From contig NZ_BAMW01000012.1 in the NCBI RefSeq assembly GCF_000963945.1, positions 1 through 42,166 of the forward strand: a DNA stretch of 42,166 nucleotides, read 5' to 3'. Of this stretch, positions 24,596 through 32,444 are shown piece after piece. Under the pieces are notes generated by a model. The model did no database searches. It had not been told where the DNA came from and saw only the letters and a list, made by a program, of their open reading frames with translations. This stretch comes from Acetobacter indonesiensis (lineage in GTDB: Bacteria > Pseudomonadota > Alphaproteobacteria > Acetobacterales > Acetobacteraceae). Both the position numbers and the translations under genes were made by a program. Position 1 is the first letter of the stretch; each line of letters opens with the position of its first letter.

Positions 24596-25078
24596 TTAGA
24601 AAAGACCTTGGTAAAAAAGTTCACCTAAATACAATCCCATTCCAAAGACAGCATGAGCGCTTATACTGAGGAATAGTCCTTTTTCAGGATTGGGGGCTCT
24701 AAGCCCGAAAAAACCGCCGCCCAGAGCAGGTTTCATAAACAGAAAAGGGGCTAAAAGGGTAACAAGTCCGAAGAGTAGACCATTTAGCAGTGTGGGGACT
24801 GTCTTTGCTATAACCACCACAAAACTGAGGTACAGTGCGGCATAAACAGCACCAATCAGATAATGAAATGCCCAGCCGACAGGTGCCTCTCCTTTCAGGG
24901 AGGGTCTTTTTCCAATCATTGGGTCATAGATCCTGCCATCGCGCCACCCTATGACCCAGCGGCCGGTGACAGGCCAGTTGGCTGCAGGAATTCCAGTCAA
25001 TGGTTTCTGGGCCTGTTGCCAGATATCGGATGCAGCAGTCGCCACGACGCCGACTGTCAGAATTTCGAGCAAATTCAT
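24596..25078 (-). CDS. DUF2938 membrane protein
   Basis: I start at ATG 25078 (MNLLEILTVGVVATAASDIWQ), giving 160 residues with four hydrophobic segments: about 3-17, 68-90, 93-115 and 135-158. WPVTGRWVIGWRDGRIYDP, the conserved loop after helix 1, and the GEAPVGWAFHYLIGA and APFLFMKPALGGGFFG segments are those of the DUF2938/YagU-like family of inner-membrane proteins. The function is unknown. Family members are frequently found next to Rrf2 regulators, and here an Rrf2-type gene diverges from it after 103 bases. The longer frame to 25120 has no sensible leader. Confidence 0.85.
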   Translation of the reverse strand: MNLLEILTVGVVATAASDIWQQAQKPLTGIPAANWPVTGRWVIGWRDGRIYDPMIGKRPSLKGEAPVGWAFHYLIGAVYAALYLSFVVVIAKTVPTLLNGLLFGLVTLLAPFLFMKPALGGGFFGLRAPNPEKGLFLSISAHAVFGMGLYLGELFYQGLF

Positions 25079-25181
25079 ACAGCATGTCCTCGAAGTAAGA
25101 GTGTTCGCACGCACTTTCATGTCACTTTTCGAGTTTCATGATATACTGACGAAATTACACTCTAGCAACACATGAAGTTAC

Positions 25182-25634
25182 ATGAGACAAGATAACAGAT
25201 TATCCTGTGTGCTCCACGTACTCCTGCATATGGCAGAAGCAGGTGGTCCCATGACGTCAGAAGCTCTGGCTCGCGCCCTTAACACCAACCCCGTGGTTGT
25301 GCGACGTCTTATGGGCGGTCTGCGTGAGCATGGATATGTACACTCCGAAAAAGGACATGGCGGCGGGTGGACGCTTTCATGCCAGTTGGATCAGGTAACG
25401 CTGCGGGATATTTACGAGGCTCTTGATGCTCCACGATTATTCGCCATAGGGAACCGGAGTGAGGAGACTGAGTGCCTAGTCGAAGAAGCCGTTAACCACG
25501 CCATGAGTAGCGTCCTGGCCGATGTTAAGGCCCAATTTCTGGCGTGTTTTGGTCAGATTACACTTGCAGCACTTCATGCCGACTTCCATCAGAGGCTAGC
25601 AGCGCGCCATGGTCCGACCACGCTCTGCAAGTAA
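25182..25634 (+). CDS. Rrf2-family transcriptional regulator
   Basis: This 150-residue protein has the Rrf2 winged helix: RLSCVLHVLLHMAEAGGPMTSEALARAL, broken by helix boundaries, then NPVVVRRLMGGLREHGYV as the recognition helix and KGHGGGWTLS as the wing. Unlike IscR or NsrR it has no three-cysteine cluster in the C-terminal part (only isolated Cys residues), so an iron-sulfur sensor is improbable; it belongs with the YwnA-like group. It diverges from the DUF2938 gene and presumably represses it. The codon after the last residue is followed by no further gene on this strand. Confidence 0.9.
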   Translation: MRQDNRLSCVLHVLLHMAEAGGPMTSEALARALNTNPVVVRRLMGGLREHGYVHSEKGHGGGWTLSCQLDQVTLRDIYEALDAPRLFAIGNRSEETECLVEEAVNHAMSSVLADVKAQFLACFGQITLAALHADFHQRLAARHGPTTLCK

Positions 25635-25709
25635 ACCAAGGGGCTGATGGCTAGGATTGATGCTGACCTTGTGCCTCCCGGAATTCAGATGTCGCAAACA
25701 GTGAGTGGT

Positions 25710-26636
25710 TTAAGCTACATGACGTTGCTGGTGTTTTAGCCAGGTCATGGCGTCAGTTACTTCAATGCCCTGTAAAGCGTTGAAAGTCTGTTTCTTGTCC
25801 CATGCCACGCCAGTATCGCGTGCGAACGCAAGAAGATATTTCCGTATTCCGTCATCAGGGTGTGCGGCGACTTCTGCGCGTAGCCTATCCATATCCCACA
25901 GTTCCCGAATGACAGGGCGGCCAAGATAGTGCTCCATCTTTTCGGCGAGTTGAGCGTAGGAAAACGTATCCCCGGCAACGTAAACCACCTCGTCCTGGAT
26001 CGGCGGTTTATGGGCGAGGATACTCGCTGTGAGTCGCCCTATATCTTCGGAAGTGGTCACCGTCAGACGGTTATCCCAACTGCCGAGTGCGCGAACCTTG
26101 GCACCCTGAAGGTCCACCAAACCGAAAGCTGGTTCAAACAGAAAGCTGGTGAAGATTCCTGTCGAAACAATTATCCATCGGGTCGCAGATTGATTGCGCA
26201 GCATGTCCCTTACGTCTGATTGCTCATCAAATACTGGCTGCCCGCTGCCACGTCCAACAACATCGTAATCGACACCGAACTGCCACGGCACATAACGGTC
26301 CACCCCAGCCTTCAGGACAGCACTGGTAATTTTACGTTGTGTTCCGGGACCACCAACAAACCCGGTACAACATATAATCGTATTGAACTTGGCGAAGAGG
26401 GCGGAGAGGTCCTCTACTGTTTCTGTCGCAAGATCAGCATAAACGATCTGCAGATCTTTTTGTTTTAATTGTCGTGCAATATCCGTTCTGGTGCCTCCGC
26501 TTGATGGTCTGAGAAGAACGCTGATTGACCGAGTGCATTCCGCGTTCTGTTCAAGCAGGCCGGTGATGACAGCAAGCCCAAGCTCTCCGGCGCCGATGAC
26601 AAGGGTTTCAGCGACAGGGGTCTTCATCTCTGGCAT
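25710..26636 (-). CDS. NmrA-like NAD(P)-dependent reductase
   Basis: These 308 residues form a Rossmann-fold protein of the atypical SDR/NmrA group. The nucleotide motif near the start is LVIGAGELGLAVITGL, and the following LLRPSS suggests binding of the NADPH ribose phosphate. YVPWQFGVDYDVVGRG and STGIFTSFLFEP are segments typical of proteins called aromatic alcohol reductase or isoflavone-reductase-like. A catalytic Tyr-Lys pair of the classical type is not present, as usual in this group. It faces the HxlR gene across 66 bases. Whether it is an enzyme or a redox-sensing regulator like fungal NmrA is open. Confidence 0.85.
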   Translation of the reverse strand: MPEMKTPVAETLVIGAGELGLAVITGLLEQNAECTRSISVLLRPSSGGTRTDIARQLKQKDLQIVYADLATETVEDLSALFAKFNTIICCTGFVGGPGTQRKITSAVLKAGVDRYVPWQFGVDYDVVGRGSGQPVFDEQSDVRDMLRNQSATRWIIVSTGIFTSFLFEPAFGLVDLQGAKVRALGSWDNRLTVTTSEDIGRLTASILAHKPPIQDEVVYVAGDTFSYAQLAEKMEHYLGRPVIRELWDMDRLRAEVAAHPDDGIRKYLLAFARDTGVAWDKKQTFNALQGIEVTDAMTWLKHQQRHVA

Positions 26637-26702
26637 CAGGAATTCCTTATAATTATGAAGTTAAAATAAGACATGATGTAGCAATGAGAAGAAGGTACAC
26701 GA

Positions 26703-27155
26703 GTGATACCGTTCGATAATCTGGACTTCGATGCCGTGATGGCTCAGTCGCAGGCAGCCTGTGCTGCTCTCAGTGACAACGATGGCGGGTTGAAGCGAGA
26801 AGTGCTTGCGCATGCCGGCAACAGATGGTCACTCGGTATTGTCCATATTCTTGGTGTTGCTGGTACTCTGCGGCACGCAGAGCTGGCGCGGCGGCTTGAG
26901 GGAGTTACCCAGCGTATGTTGACGCGTTCTCTTCGTCAGTTAGAACGCGACGGTCTTATTATTCGCCATGATTATGGTGAGGTCCCGCCACGAGTGGATT
27001 ATACTCTCACTCCTTTAGGAAAAGGCCTTCTCGTAGGAATGATGCCACTTTGGCGGTGGATTGTTGACAACGCTCCTGCATTCAGAACGGCACGCGATCG
27101 GTTCGACAATGAGAGGAATAGCACTTTCGTTGAGCCTCGTGACGGTCTGATTTAG
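26703..27155 (+). CDS. HxlR-family transcriptional regulator
   Basis: The start is GTG at 26703 with GAAGG eight bases upstream; the product is 150 residues. The HxlR winged helix is clear: HAGNRWSLGIVHILG, HAELARRLEGVTQRMLTRSL, RQLERDGLIIRHDY and VPPRVDYTLTPLGKGL, the last being the beta-wing with the hallmark V-P-x-x-V-x-Y-x-L-T. A 30-residue N-terminal extension precedes it. It diverges from the NmrA-like gene and most likely controls it; many HxlR proteins sense reactive aldehydes or quinones. A second HxlR gene at 30641 plays the same part beside a QorB-like gene. Confidence 0.92.
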   Translation: MIPFDNLDFDAVMAQSQAACAALSDNDGGLKREVLAHAGNRWSLGIVHILGVAGTLRHAELARRLEGVTQRMLTRSLRQLERDGLIIRHDYGEVPPRVDYTLTPLGKGLLVGMMPLWRWIVDNAPAFRTARDRFDNERNSTFVEPRDGLI

Positions 27156-27374
27156 GCGTTTGGTCCCGTGGTTTGAGGGTGTGATATTTTCACGAGAGTG
27201 GACGCAAGCCTTCTGGGACAAATACGTGATGGGAGCGCCACGACCACGCACGCCGTGCGAGCAGCAATACAGCGATCGCAGGCTTGATCCCGAACTCTTC
27301 GCTCGGCGCCGCGGGCGAAACCTGTCATTTCAGGAGGTCGAAGATCTCTTCGACATGTCCTGTTTCAGGCCGGA
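27156..27374. other. Unidentified stretch before the IS110 remnant
   Basis: An open frame at 27160-27405 reads FEGVIFSREWTQAFWDKYV and later RGRNLSFQEVEDLFDM. I recognise nothing in it, and it has no ribosome binding site at its start. The GC content rises steeply within this stretch, so it probably contains a recombination junction. Confidence 0.35.
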
Positions 27375-27530
27375 TTGGCAGCGTCATGCCATAACCCGGC
27401 CCTGAAAGTTGTGGCAAAGCGTATGAAACAGCGGGGTAAGGCGCATAGATTGGTGATCGTTGCTATCGCACAGCGTCTTGTCACAATCGCTAACGCCGTC
27501 CTCAAAACAGGCAAGCCGTGGCGCATTAAC
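27375..27530 (+). pseudogene. IS110-family transposase, C-terminal remnant
   Basis: The segment reads NPALKVVAKRMKQRGKAHRL, VIVAIAQRLVTIANAVL and KTGKPW, the usual end of IS110-family transposases after their second domain. The catalytic DEDD domain and the conserved serine region are absent. It marks the left edge of the second, GC-rich enzyme/regulator block, whose arrival it may have caused. Confidence 0.75.
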
Positions 27531-27554
27531 ACCGTCGCTAGCCGCCCCGGCAAC

Positions 27555-27798
27555 GCCGACATCAGCTGGATCTGCTGCTGGACTACGCCTCCAACGTGGC
27601 CATATACCCCCCCACAGGCCTACTTTCGCCAGTACCAGCCGCCGCTGATGACCGTCTGGGGCCGATGCCTCGAAGCGCGACATCCCCCACGCGGATGTGC
27701 GCTCCTACGATACCTGTCATCTGGCACTGGAGCCCTATGGCGCTGAGATTGGCGCAGTCATCCGGGCGTTTTTGGATCGAAACCTGGGCGCAACGTAA
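27555..27798 (+). pseudogene. Alpha/beta-hydrolase, frameshifted 3' remnant
   Basis: Three pieces in different frames join into an alpha/beta-hydrolase C-terminus: LDLLLDYASNVA, then AYFRQYQPPLMTVWG, then RDIPHADVRSYDTCHLALEP and GAEIGAVIRAFLDRNLG before TAA at 27796-27798. The last piece holds the catalytic histidine (YDTCH, where living homologues have Asp-Thr-Gly-His). At least two indels and the missing N-terminal two thirds make it non-functional. It runs convergently towards the SDR gene that follows, so the SDR may once have had a hydrolase partner. Confidence 0.75.
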
Positions 27799-27811
27799 AC
27801 ACGCGCCACCA

Positions 27812-28564
27812 TCACGCCAACCCCGCCTCGGCCATCCAAAGCTCGGCGTCGGCACCAGCAGCGATACGCAAGGGCGCAGCTGGGTCGGTGGCCGCGCGCC
27901 AGACGGCCTGCGCGACATCGGTCGCGTGGGTGACCGGGCCCTGGTCCTCCAGCACGCTCTGCACGAATCCCTGAAGTTGCGGCGAGTAATCCGGGTCGTC
28001 CATGCCGCGCAGATGCGGCATGGCATTGTCGCCAAAGCGGGTCTGCGGGGCACGTCCGGGCAGCACCAGGTGCGCGCGCACGCCGAAAGGCTGCATTTCC
28101 AGTGCCAGCGAAGCGGTGAAGGCGTTTACTGCCGCCTTGCTGGCGCTGTACACCCCGATTAGAGGCAAGGTCTTGACCGTCACCGTGGAGCTGACATTGA
28201 CGATGACGCCGGCGCGGCGGCGACGCATGTGCGGGGCGACGGCACGCACCATGGCCAGCGTGCCGAGCACATTGGTTTCGAACAACGCCCGGGCCGTCTC
28301 CGGCGCGGTCAGTTCCACCGGCGCCACGGCGCCACAACCAGCATTGTTAACCAGAACGTCGATAGGCCCGGCCGCCTCAACGGCGCGCTCGACGCTGGCG
28401 GCATCGGTCACGTCGAGCGCAAGCAAGCGCAGCGAGGGCGGCAGCAGATCCTGTTGCGGCGTGCGCATGGTCGCAATCACCTCCCAGCCGGCTTCGTGGA
28501 AGCGTTTAGCGCTTTCCAGGCCGAAGCCCGACGAGCAACCGGTAATCAAGACTGTAGACATCAT
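27812..28564 (-). CDS. Short-chain dehydrogenase/reductase (GC-rich copy)
   Basis: 250 residues; the first two codons are both Met. The motifs are TGCSSGFG near residue 8, VLVNNAGCGAVAP, VNVSSTVTVKTLPLIG with the catalytic Ser, and VYSASKAA with Tyr and Lys. TMRTP after the second strand and the SSGFG variant place it with oxidoreductases acting on steroids or retinoid-like or long-chain substrates; bacterial substrates are unknown. It faces the AraC-family gene 92 bases away. It is not a recent copy of the SDR at 22766, since the two differ throughout and in GC content, but their gene contexts are parallel. Confidence 0.92.
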   Translation of the reverse strand: MMSTVLITGCSSGFGLESAKRFHEAGWEVIATMRTPQQDLLPPSLRLLALDVTDAASVERAVEAAGPIDVLVNNAGCGAVAPVELTAPETARALFETNVLGTLAMVRAVAPHMRRRRAGVIVNVSSTVTVKTLPLIGVYSASKAAVNAFTASLALEMQPFGVRAHLVLPGRAPQTRFGDNAMPHLRGMDDPDYSPQLQGFVQSVLEDQGPVTHATDVAQAVWRAATDPAAPLRIAAGADAELWMAEAGLA

Positions 28565-28656
28565 TTTCTCCTTTCAAAAATCAATGGCGCCATGCTAGGC
28601 CCTCAGATCGAGACTAACTACAATCCAAAGTCGCTATTTCATTTGAATCCGTCCTG

Positions 28657-29562
28657 ATGGCTACCATCGACCCCCTGGCCGAGATCGTCACACTGCTGAA
28701 ACCGATGGCCCGCTTCTCCAAACAGGTGGCGTGCACCGCGCCTTGGCGCATCTACCGCGATGGCACCGGCGAGCCGTTCTACTGCGCTATCCTTGAAGGC
28801 TCCTGTCGCATCGCGTTCGGCACCGGGCCAGCAGTAGTGCTGCTGACCGGGGACTTCGTACTTGCCCCTGCGATGCGCGCGCTGCGGATCGAAAGCCTTG
28901 ATGCGCCACCAGACCTGCCCGCCAATCAACCTGAAAAACTCGGCGAGGGGCTTTTCCATGTTGGCCGACGTGACGGATCGACCGATCTGCGCATGCGCAT
29001 CGGCCATTGCCGGTTCGACACCCACGACGCTGCTCTGCTCGTCTCGCTGCTACCTGATCAGGTCATTGTCCGCGATCAGCCCCGGCTGACCACGCTGATA
29101 CAGTTGATCGACGAGGAAGCGCGGGCGCAACGGGCAGCGCACGAGCTCGTGCTGGAGCGGCTGTTGGAGGTGGTGCTGATCGAGGCCATGCGCTCGGCAT
29201 CGGCCATTGCCACGGCGCCCAGCCTGGCCCGCGGCCTGGCCGACGAACGCTTGGCCGCGGCTCTGCGCGCCATGCATATGCAGCCGGAGCGGGCCTGGAC
29301 CATGGCGATGCTGGCGCAGGAGGCGGCCCTGTCACGCTCTGCGTTTTTCACGCGGTTCAGCCGCAGCGTCGGCCTGCCGCCGATGGAATACCTGCTGATC
29401 TGGCGCATGGCGCTGGCTAAGCAACTGCTGCGCCAGCCGGGTCTCGGCCTCGAACAGGTGGCGCAACGAGTCGGCTATGGCTCGGCCAGTGCCTTCAGCG
29501 TGGCATTTGCACGGCGGACGGGGATGCCGCCTGCGCGCTATGCGCGCGCCCATATGATGTAA
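28657..29562 (+). CDS. AraC-family transcriptional regulator (GC-rich copy)
   Basis: 301 residues. The N-terminal cupin_6-type domain begins IVTLLKPMARFSKQV and includes FYCAILEGSCRIAF and LLTGDFVLAPA, a fold thought to bind small molecules. The C-terminal double helix-turn-helix includes WTMAMLAQEAALSRSAFFTR and LEQVAQRVGYGSASAFSVAF and ends RRTGMPPARYAR. It is divergent from the SDR gene, its likely target. This cupin_6 group often pairs with oxidoreductases for xenobiotic or aldehyde detoxification. The long minus-strand frames over this gene are GC-driven shadows. Confidence 0.92.
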   Translation: MATIDPLAEIVTLLKPMARFSKQVACTAPWRIYRDGTGEPFYCAILEGSCRIAFGTGPAVVLLTGDFVLAPAMRALRIESLDAPPDLPANQPEKLGEGLFHVGRRDGSTDLRMRIGHCRFDTHDAALLVSLLPDQVIVRDQPRLTTLIQLIDEEARAQRAAHELVLERLLEVVLIEAMRSASAIATAPSLARGLADERLAAALRAMHMQPERAWTMAMLAQEAALSRSAFFTRFSRSVGLPPMEYLLIWRMALAKQLLRQPGLGLEQVAQRVGYGSASAFSVAFARRTGMPPARYARAHMM

Positions 29563-29658
29563 ACCCTCGCATCACGCTGGAGCGCGCCGCGTTAGGCCTG
29601 CACCGGTGGTGCGGGGCCCTCGTCGACTGGCGCAGCAAAGCACCCAGCAAGTGCGGGG

Positions 29659-30525
29659 CTACGACTGCCCCAGTCCTCCGGCGGTACTCGCCAGAATCTC
29701 GGCCAGGGAACATGGCGTGCCTCCGGTCAAATGCACGATGTCACCGCTGACGATGTCGTAGGCGCCACGCGCCTGCCGCGCCTTCATCGATACCACGGCA
29801 TCGGCCACAACCTCAGGCAGACCCGTTTTGAGCAACGCGGCTCGCAACACCTCGGCGCGCATCACGTTCAAGGCAAACGGCCGCTGGATGTGCTGCGCGA
29901 CCAGCCTGCACACCGCTTTACCGCGCAGGGTTTCAGGGCCTGTCAGCTGATATATGGCGCCCTCGTGGCCCTCGCTGGTCAATGCGGCGGCGGCAGCTTT
30001 GGCCACGTCGCCGCGCGAAACGAAACTGACGCGGCTGTCCTCAAGCGCCGCAAGCCCGCCTGCCGTCAAAGACATCCGCACCTCTTCGACCAGCGTCTCG
30101 GAAAAATAGCTCATACGCAGTATCGTCCATGCGGGGATCGCGCTCTTGATCAACGCCTGCTCACTGTGCCAATACGCCGCGCCAACGGCGGACTCCCCCT
30201 CACGCTGCGTCCCGGTTGCCGACAACAGGAAGACGTGACCGACTTGGGCATGTGCAGCGGCATCCACGGCCGCCAACATCTGGCGCGAACGAATCCCCGG
30301 CCGCAGATCAGCCCCTGGAATCAACAGCAGGCGATCCAAGCCCTGATAGGCCGCCACCAATGTCTCAGATTGGTCGTAGTCGCCCAAGCGACCTGCGTAG
30401 GTTCGATCGGTCTTGGGGGTGCGCGAAATCGCCACCAAATTTTCGGCCGCAACCTTTTCCGCCAACGCCTGAACAACTGCGCTACCGAGCTGACCGCTGG
30501 CACCGCTCACACCTATTTTCATCAT
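29659..30525 (-). CDS. NAD(P)H:quinone oxidoreductase-like (QorB/YtfG) protein
   Basis: 288 residues of the atypical SDR/NmrA type. The dinucleotide motif is VSGASGQLGSAVVQ, then AISRTPKT binds the phosphate, GDYDQSETL and LLLIPG follow, and HVFLLSATG and AAYWHSEQALIKS are shared with E. coli QorB (YtfG), an NADPH:quinone reductase. The C-terminal part (VSRGDVAKAAAAALT, then YQLTGPETL) closes the cofactor site. It faces an HxlR-family gene, the same arrangement as ytfG/ytfH in E. coli, which strengthens the call. It probably reduces quinones or electrophiles by two electrons. Its product differs from the NmrA-like protein at 25710. Confidence 0.88.
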   Translation of the reverse strand: MMKIGVSGASGQLGSAVVQALAEKVAAENLVAISRTPKTDRTYAGRLGDYDQSETLVAAYQGLDRLLLIPGADLRPGIRSRQMLAAVDAAAHAQVGHVFLLSATGTQREGESAVGAAYWHSEQALIKSAIPAWTILRMSYFSETLVEEVRMSLTAGGLAALEDSRVSFVSRGDVAKAAAAALTSEGHEGAIYQLTGPETLRGKAVCRLVAQHIQRPFALNVMRAEVLRAALLKTGLPEVVADAVVSMKARQARGAYDIVSGDIVHLTGGTPCSLAEILASTAGGLGQS

Positions 30526-30584
30526 CAGATTCCATGGTTATTTATAGTTCTTTAGGATAAATTTGTTCCTATAAGCTAACAAGT

Positions 30585-30602
30585 ACGCATGAATTCATGC
30601 GT
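30585..30602. promoter_or_regulatory. 18-bp perfect palindrome, candidate HxlR operator
   Basis: ACGCATGAATTCATGCGT is a perfect palindrome in the 115-base gap between the QorB-like and HxlR genes, 38 bases before the HxlR start. HxlR proteins bind as dimers between such divergent genes. A looser symmetric element, TATAGTTC...GTTCCTATA, lies just to its left (about 30544-30574). Confidence 0.6.
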
Positions 30603-30640
30603 CAAGAACACCCAGGTTCCTGTCGCCCCAAGGAGTAGCA

Positions 30641-31003
30641 ATGGAAAATGTAGAAGCGGAATGTCGCGGCCTGGCAGAGGTGATTGCACGCATTGGCGAC
30701 AAGTGGACGGTTATGGTCTGTGGCCATCTCTCAGAAGGCACCCATCGTTTCAATGCGTTGAAACACCGCATCCCCGGCATCTCGCACCGGATGCTGACTA
30801 TCACCCTGCGCGGGCTCGAACGCGATGGACTGGTGGCTCGCAAAGCCTATGCCACCGTGCCGCCGAAGGTTGAGTACTGTCTGACCCCATTGGGGCAAAG
30901 CCTGACAGGACCTCTGGCAGCCCTGGCAAGTTGGGCACGTGAGAACCGGCCCGCACTTGAACAGGCCCGCACCGCATTTGATCGTCGTGCCGCGCAGGGC
31001 TGA
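30641..31003 (+). CDS. HxlR-family transcriptional regulator (QorR/YtfH-like)
   Basis: This 120-residue protein is almost only the HxlR domain. Cys9 in EAECRGL is at the place of the redox-sensing cysteine conserved in YodB/QorR-type members. IGDKWTVMVCGHLSEG is helix 1-2, NALKHRIPGISHRMLTITL the recognition region, and VPPKVEYCLTPLGQSL the wing. With the neighbouring QorB-like gene it forms the quinone-response pair known from other bacteria: oxidation or alkylation of the cysteine would release the repressor. AAGGAG precedes the ATG. The call for the family is firm; the sensing mechanism is inferred from Cys9. Confidence 0.92.
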   Translation: MENVEAECRGLAEVIARIGDKWTVMVCGHLSEGTHRFNALKHRIPGISHRMLTITLRGLERDGLVARKAYATVPPKVEYCLTPLGQSLTGPLAALASWARENRPALEQARTAFDRRAAQG

Positions 31004-31514
31004 ACTGGCGTTGAGGTGTGATGAAGCGCGCCGTCAATCAGCAGCGCATGCGGAGCATCATGCCATCAAGTTGAACCACTTCACCATGCGCTCGCTCAGG
31101 TGTTTGTCCAGAGATGTCGGTTCATTTTGCTACAGTATAATTACCAATATGCGCAGCATCGTGAGGCACATGAGCGGAAATTACTGGCAGACGGGAACAA
31201 CGGTGACGGCATACGCGAGTATGTCGGACTTGCCACGCGCACATGTCCGGTTTTGGAAAACTTTATCGCGCCTTGTATGTCGAGGATGAAGGCGGCTACA
31301 GGCTGTCTGCTGCCATTCATTGAGCAGACAGGCAGATCGGGGGGGGGAACAGAATGTCCGATATGAGTTATGAAGAGGCGAGAAGCAGACATTTGCACGG
31401 CCGAAGAACGCTGGCCGCTCTACTCCAGGAACGGGCATTCATTGCCAATTAGCGGCATGAAACAGGATCCGCTATCACCTCCAAGATGATCCCCGATTGG
31501 ACCCCGGAATTGCT
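31004..31514. other. Gene-free junction with repeat B copy 2
   Basis: About 500 bases with no supported gene. The right part (31285-31397) is dispersed repeat B2, including GGCTGTCTGCT...GAGCAGACAGG and GGGGGGGG...AGAATGTCCG. The left part is unremarkable. This is the boundary between the second enzyme/regulator block and the AbiE block. Confidence 0.6.
31285..31397. repeat. Dispersed repeat B, copy 2
   Basis: Matches 20311-20420 over about 110 bp in the same orientation, with scattered differences. It carries the CTGTCTGCT/AGCAGACAG hairpin, then a G-run, GAATGTCCG and a later GCAGACAT. Both B copies lie between unrelated gene blocks. Confidence 0.7.
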
Positions 31515-32444
31515 CTAACGATTGAGCCAGACCCCACCGTCTGGATCCCAGGCACCTCGGGCGCCTTCCGGGACGCTCAGAGCTGCAATCATTGGACCAA
31601 AAAAATTTCGCAGCTCCGACTGAAGGTCAGAAAACGAGGGCGGTTCCAATGCGGGAGGCGTCCGGCGCAGGAAGCCAGACCATAATCCGCGTTCTTCGGC
31701 GATGACCGCGAAGGCGTCGGTCATCGCCACCGGCATCTCACTCGGGATGGCCGTCTCGCGGCGGCGAAGCGTCCCGTGGATCGCTTCGACTACATTGGCC
31801 AGATCGAACGGGAAGGTCCGCGCCGTGACCCAGATGTCGTAGAAGTCCTTGATCCGACCGTTTGCCTCGCCGAAACGGATCATCGCCTCAAACTTTTCGG
31901 CGACCACCGTTTCGGGCGGATACATTAGGATGCTGGCCTGGGGCAGGCCGGGCAGCAAACTCGGGAAGTTCTCGCGCTTGGGATCCGGGTATACATGGTC
32001 GCCAAAGCCGATGTCGACCAGCACCGGGATCTTGGTGTTCTCTAGGTGGGCTCTCAGGCTCAGGCGGGCGCCCTGGTACTTGTCGGCTTCGCGGACTTGC
32101 TCGATCTTCAACGTTGTCGGATCGAAGACAATCCCGTCGACGGGGACCTCGACATGACAGATGCGGGTGAACAGCTCCATCAGGGCAACGGGGGCCGGGT
32201 CGCCCTGTCCCAACAAATCGAGGTCGCCGGTCGGCCGGAAGACGTGCGTGGGCCAAGTCACGAATAGCATCGCGCCCTTGATTACATAGCGTTCGGCCGC
32301 TTCAGTCTGGCTTAGGCGGAACAGCAGCCGCTCAATGGCGTAGCGCGTCAGCACTCGCTGAAAATCATCGTTGTGTTGCCTAGCGTGGGCGAGCAGCTTG
32401 GCGCGGATCGAGGCAGCGGGATTTTTTACGACCTTTTCCGTCAT
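31515..32444 (-). CDS. abiEii: AbiEii-type nucleotidyltransferase toxin
   Basis: 309 residues of the AbiEii/AbiGii family, toxins that transfer nucleotides to an acceptor such as tRNA and stop growth. The nucleotidyltransferase motif is VIKGAMLF followed by RPTGDLDLLG with Asp74 and Asp76 as metal ligands. PPETVVAEKFEAMIRFGEA and GRIKDFYDIW are the conserved downstream motifs with the active Lys and Asp. Family members usually have Arg-x-Thr-Lys-Asp-Leu-Asp; here Lys is Gly. The start overlaps the AbiEi stop by 4 bases (ATGA), so toxin translation depends on that of the antitoxin. Type IV systems of this kind act in phage abortive infection and plasmid maintenance. Confidence 0.92.
   Translation of the reverse strand: MTEKVVKNPAASIRAKLLAHARQHNDDFQRVLTRYAIERLLFRLSQTEAAERYVIKGAMLFVTWPTHVFRPTGDLDLLGQGDPAPVALMELFTRICHVEVPVDGIVFDPTTLKIEQVREADKYQGARLSLRAHLENTKIPVLVDIGFGDHVYPDPKRENFPSLLPGLPQASILMYPPETVVAEKFEAMIRFGEANGRIKDFYDIWVTARTFPFDLANVVEAIHGTLRRRETAIPSEMPVAMTDAFAVIAEERGLWSGFLRRTPPALEPPSFSDLQSELRNFFGPMIAALSVPEGARGAWDPDGGVWLNR

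Noticed and set aside
28002..28598. 198-codon plus-strand open frame over the second SDR gene
   Set aside because: Shadow frame of a GC-rich gene; the SDR on the minus strand has all catalytic motifs.
29731..30555. 274-codon plus-strand open frame over the QorB-like gene
   Set aside because: Antisense to a gene with clear family motifs; the translated product is Arg/His/Gln-rich without any recognisable domain.
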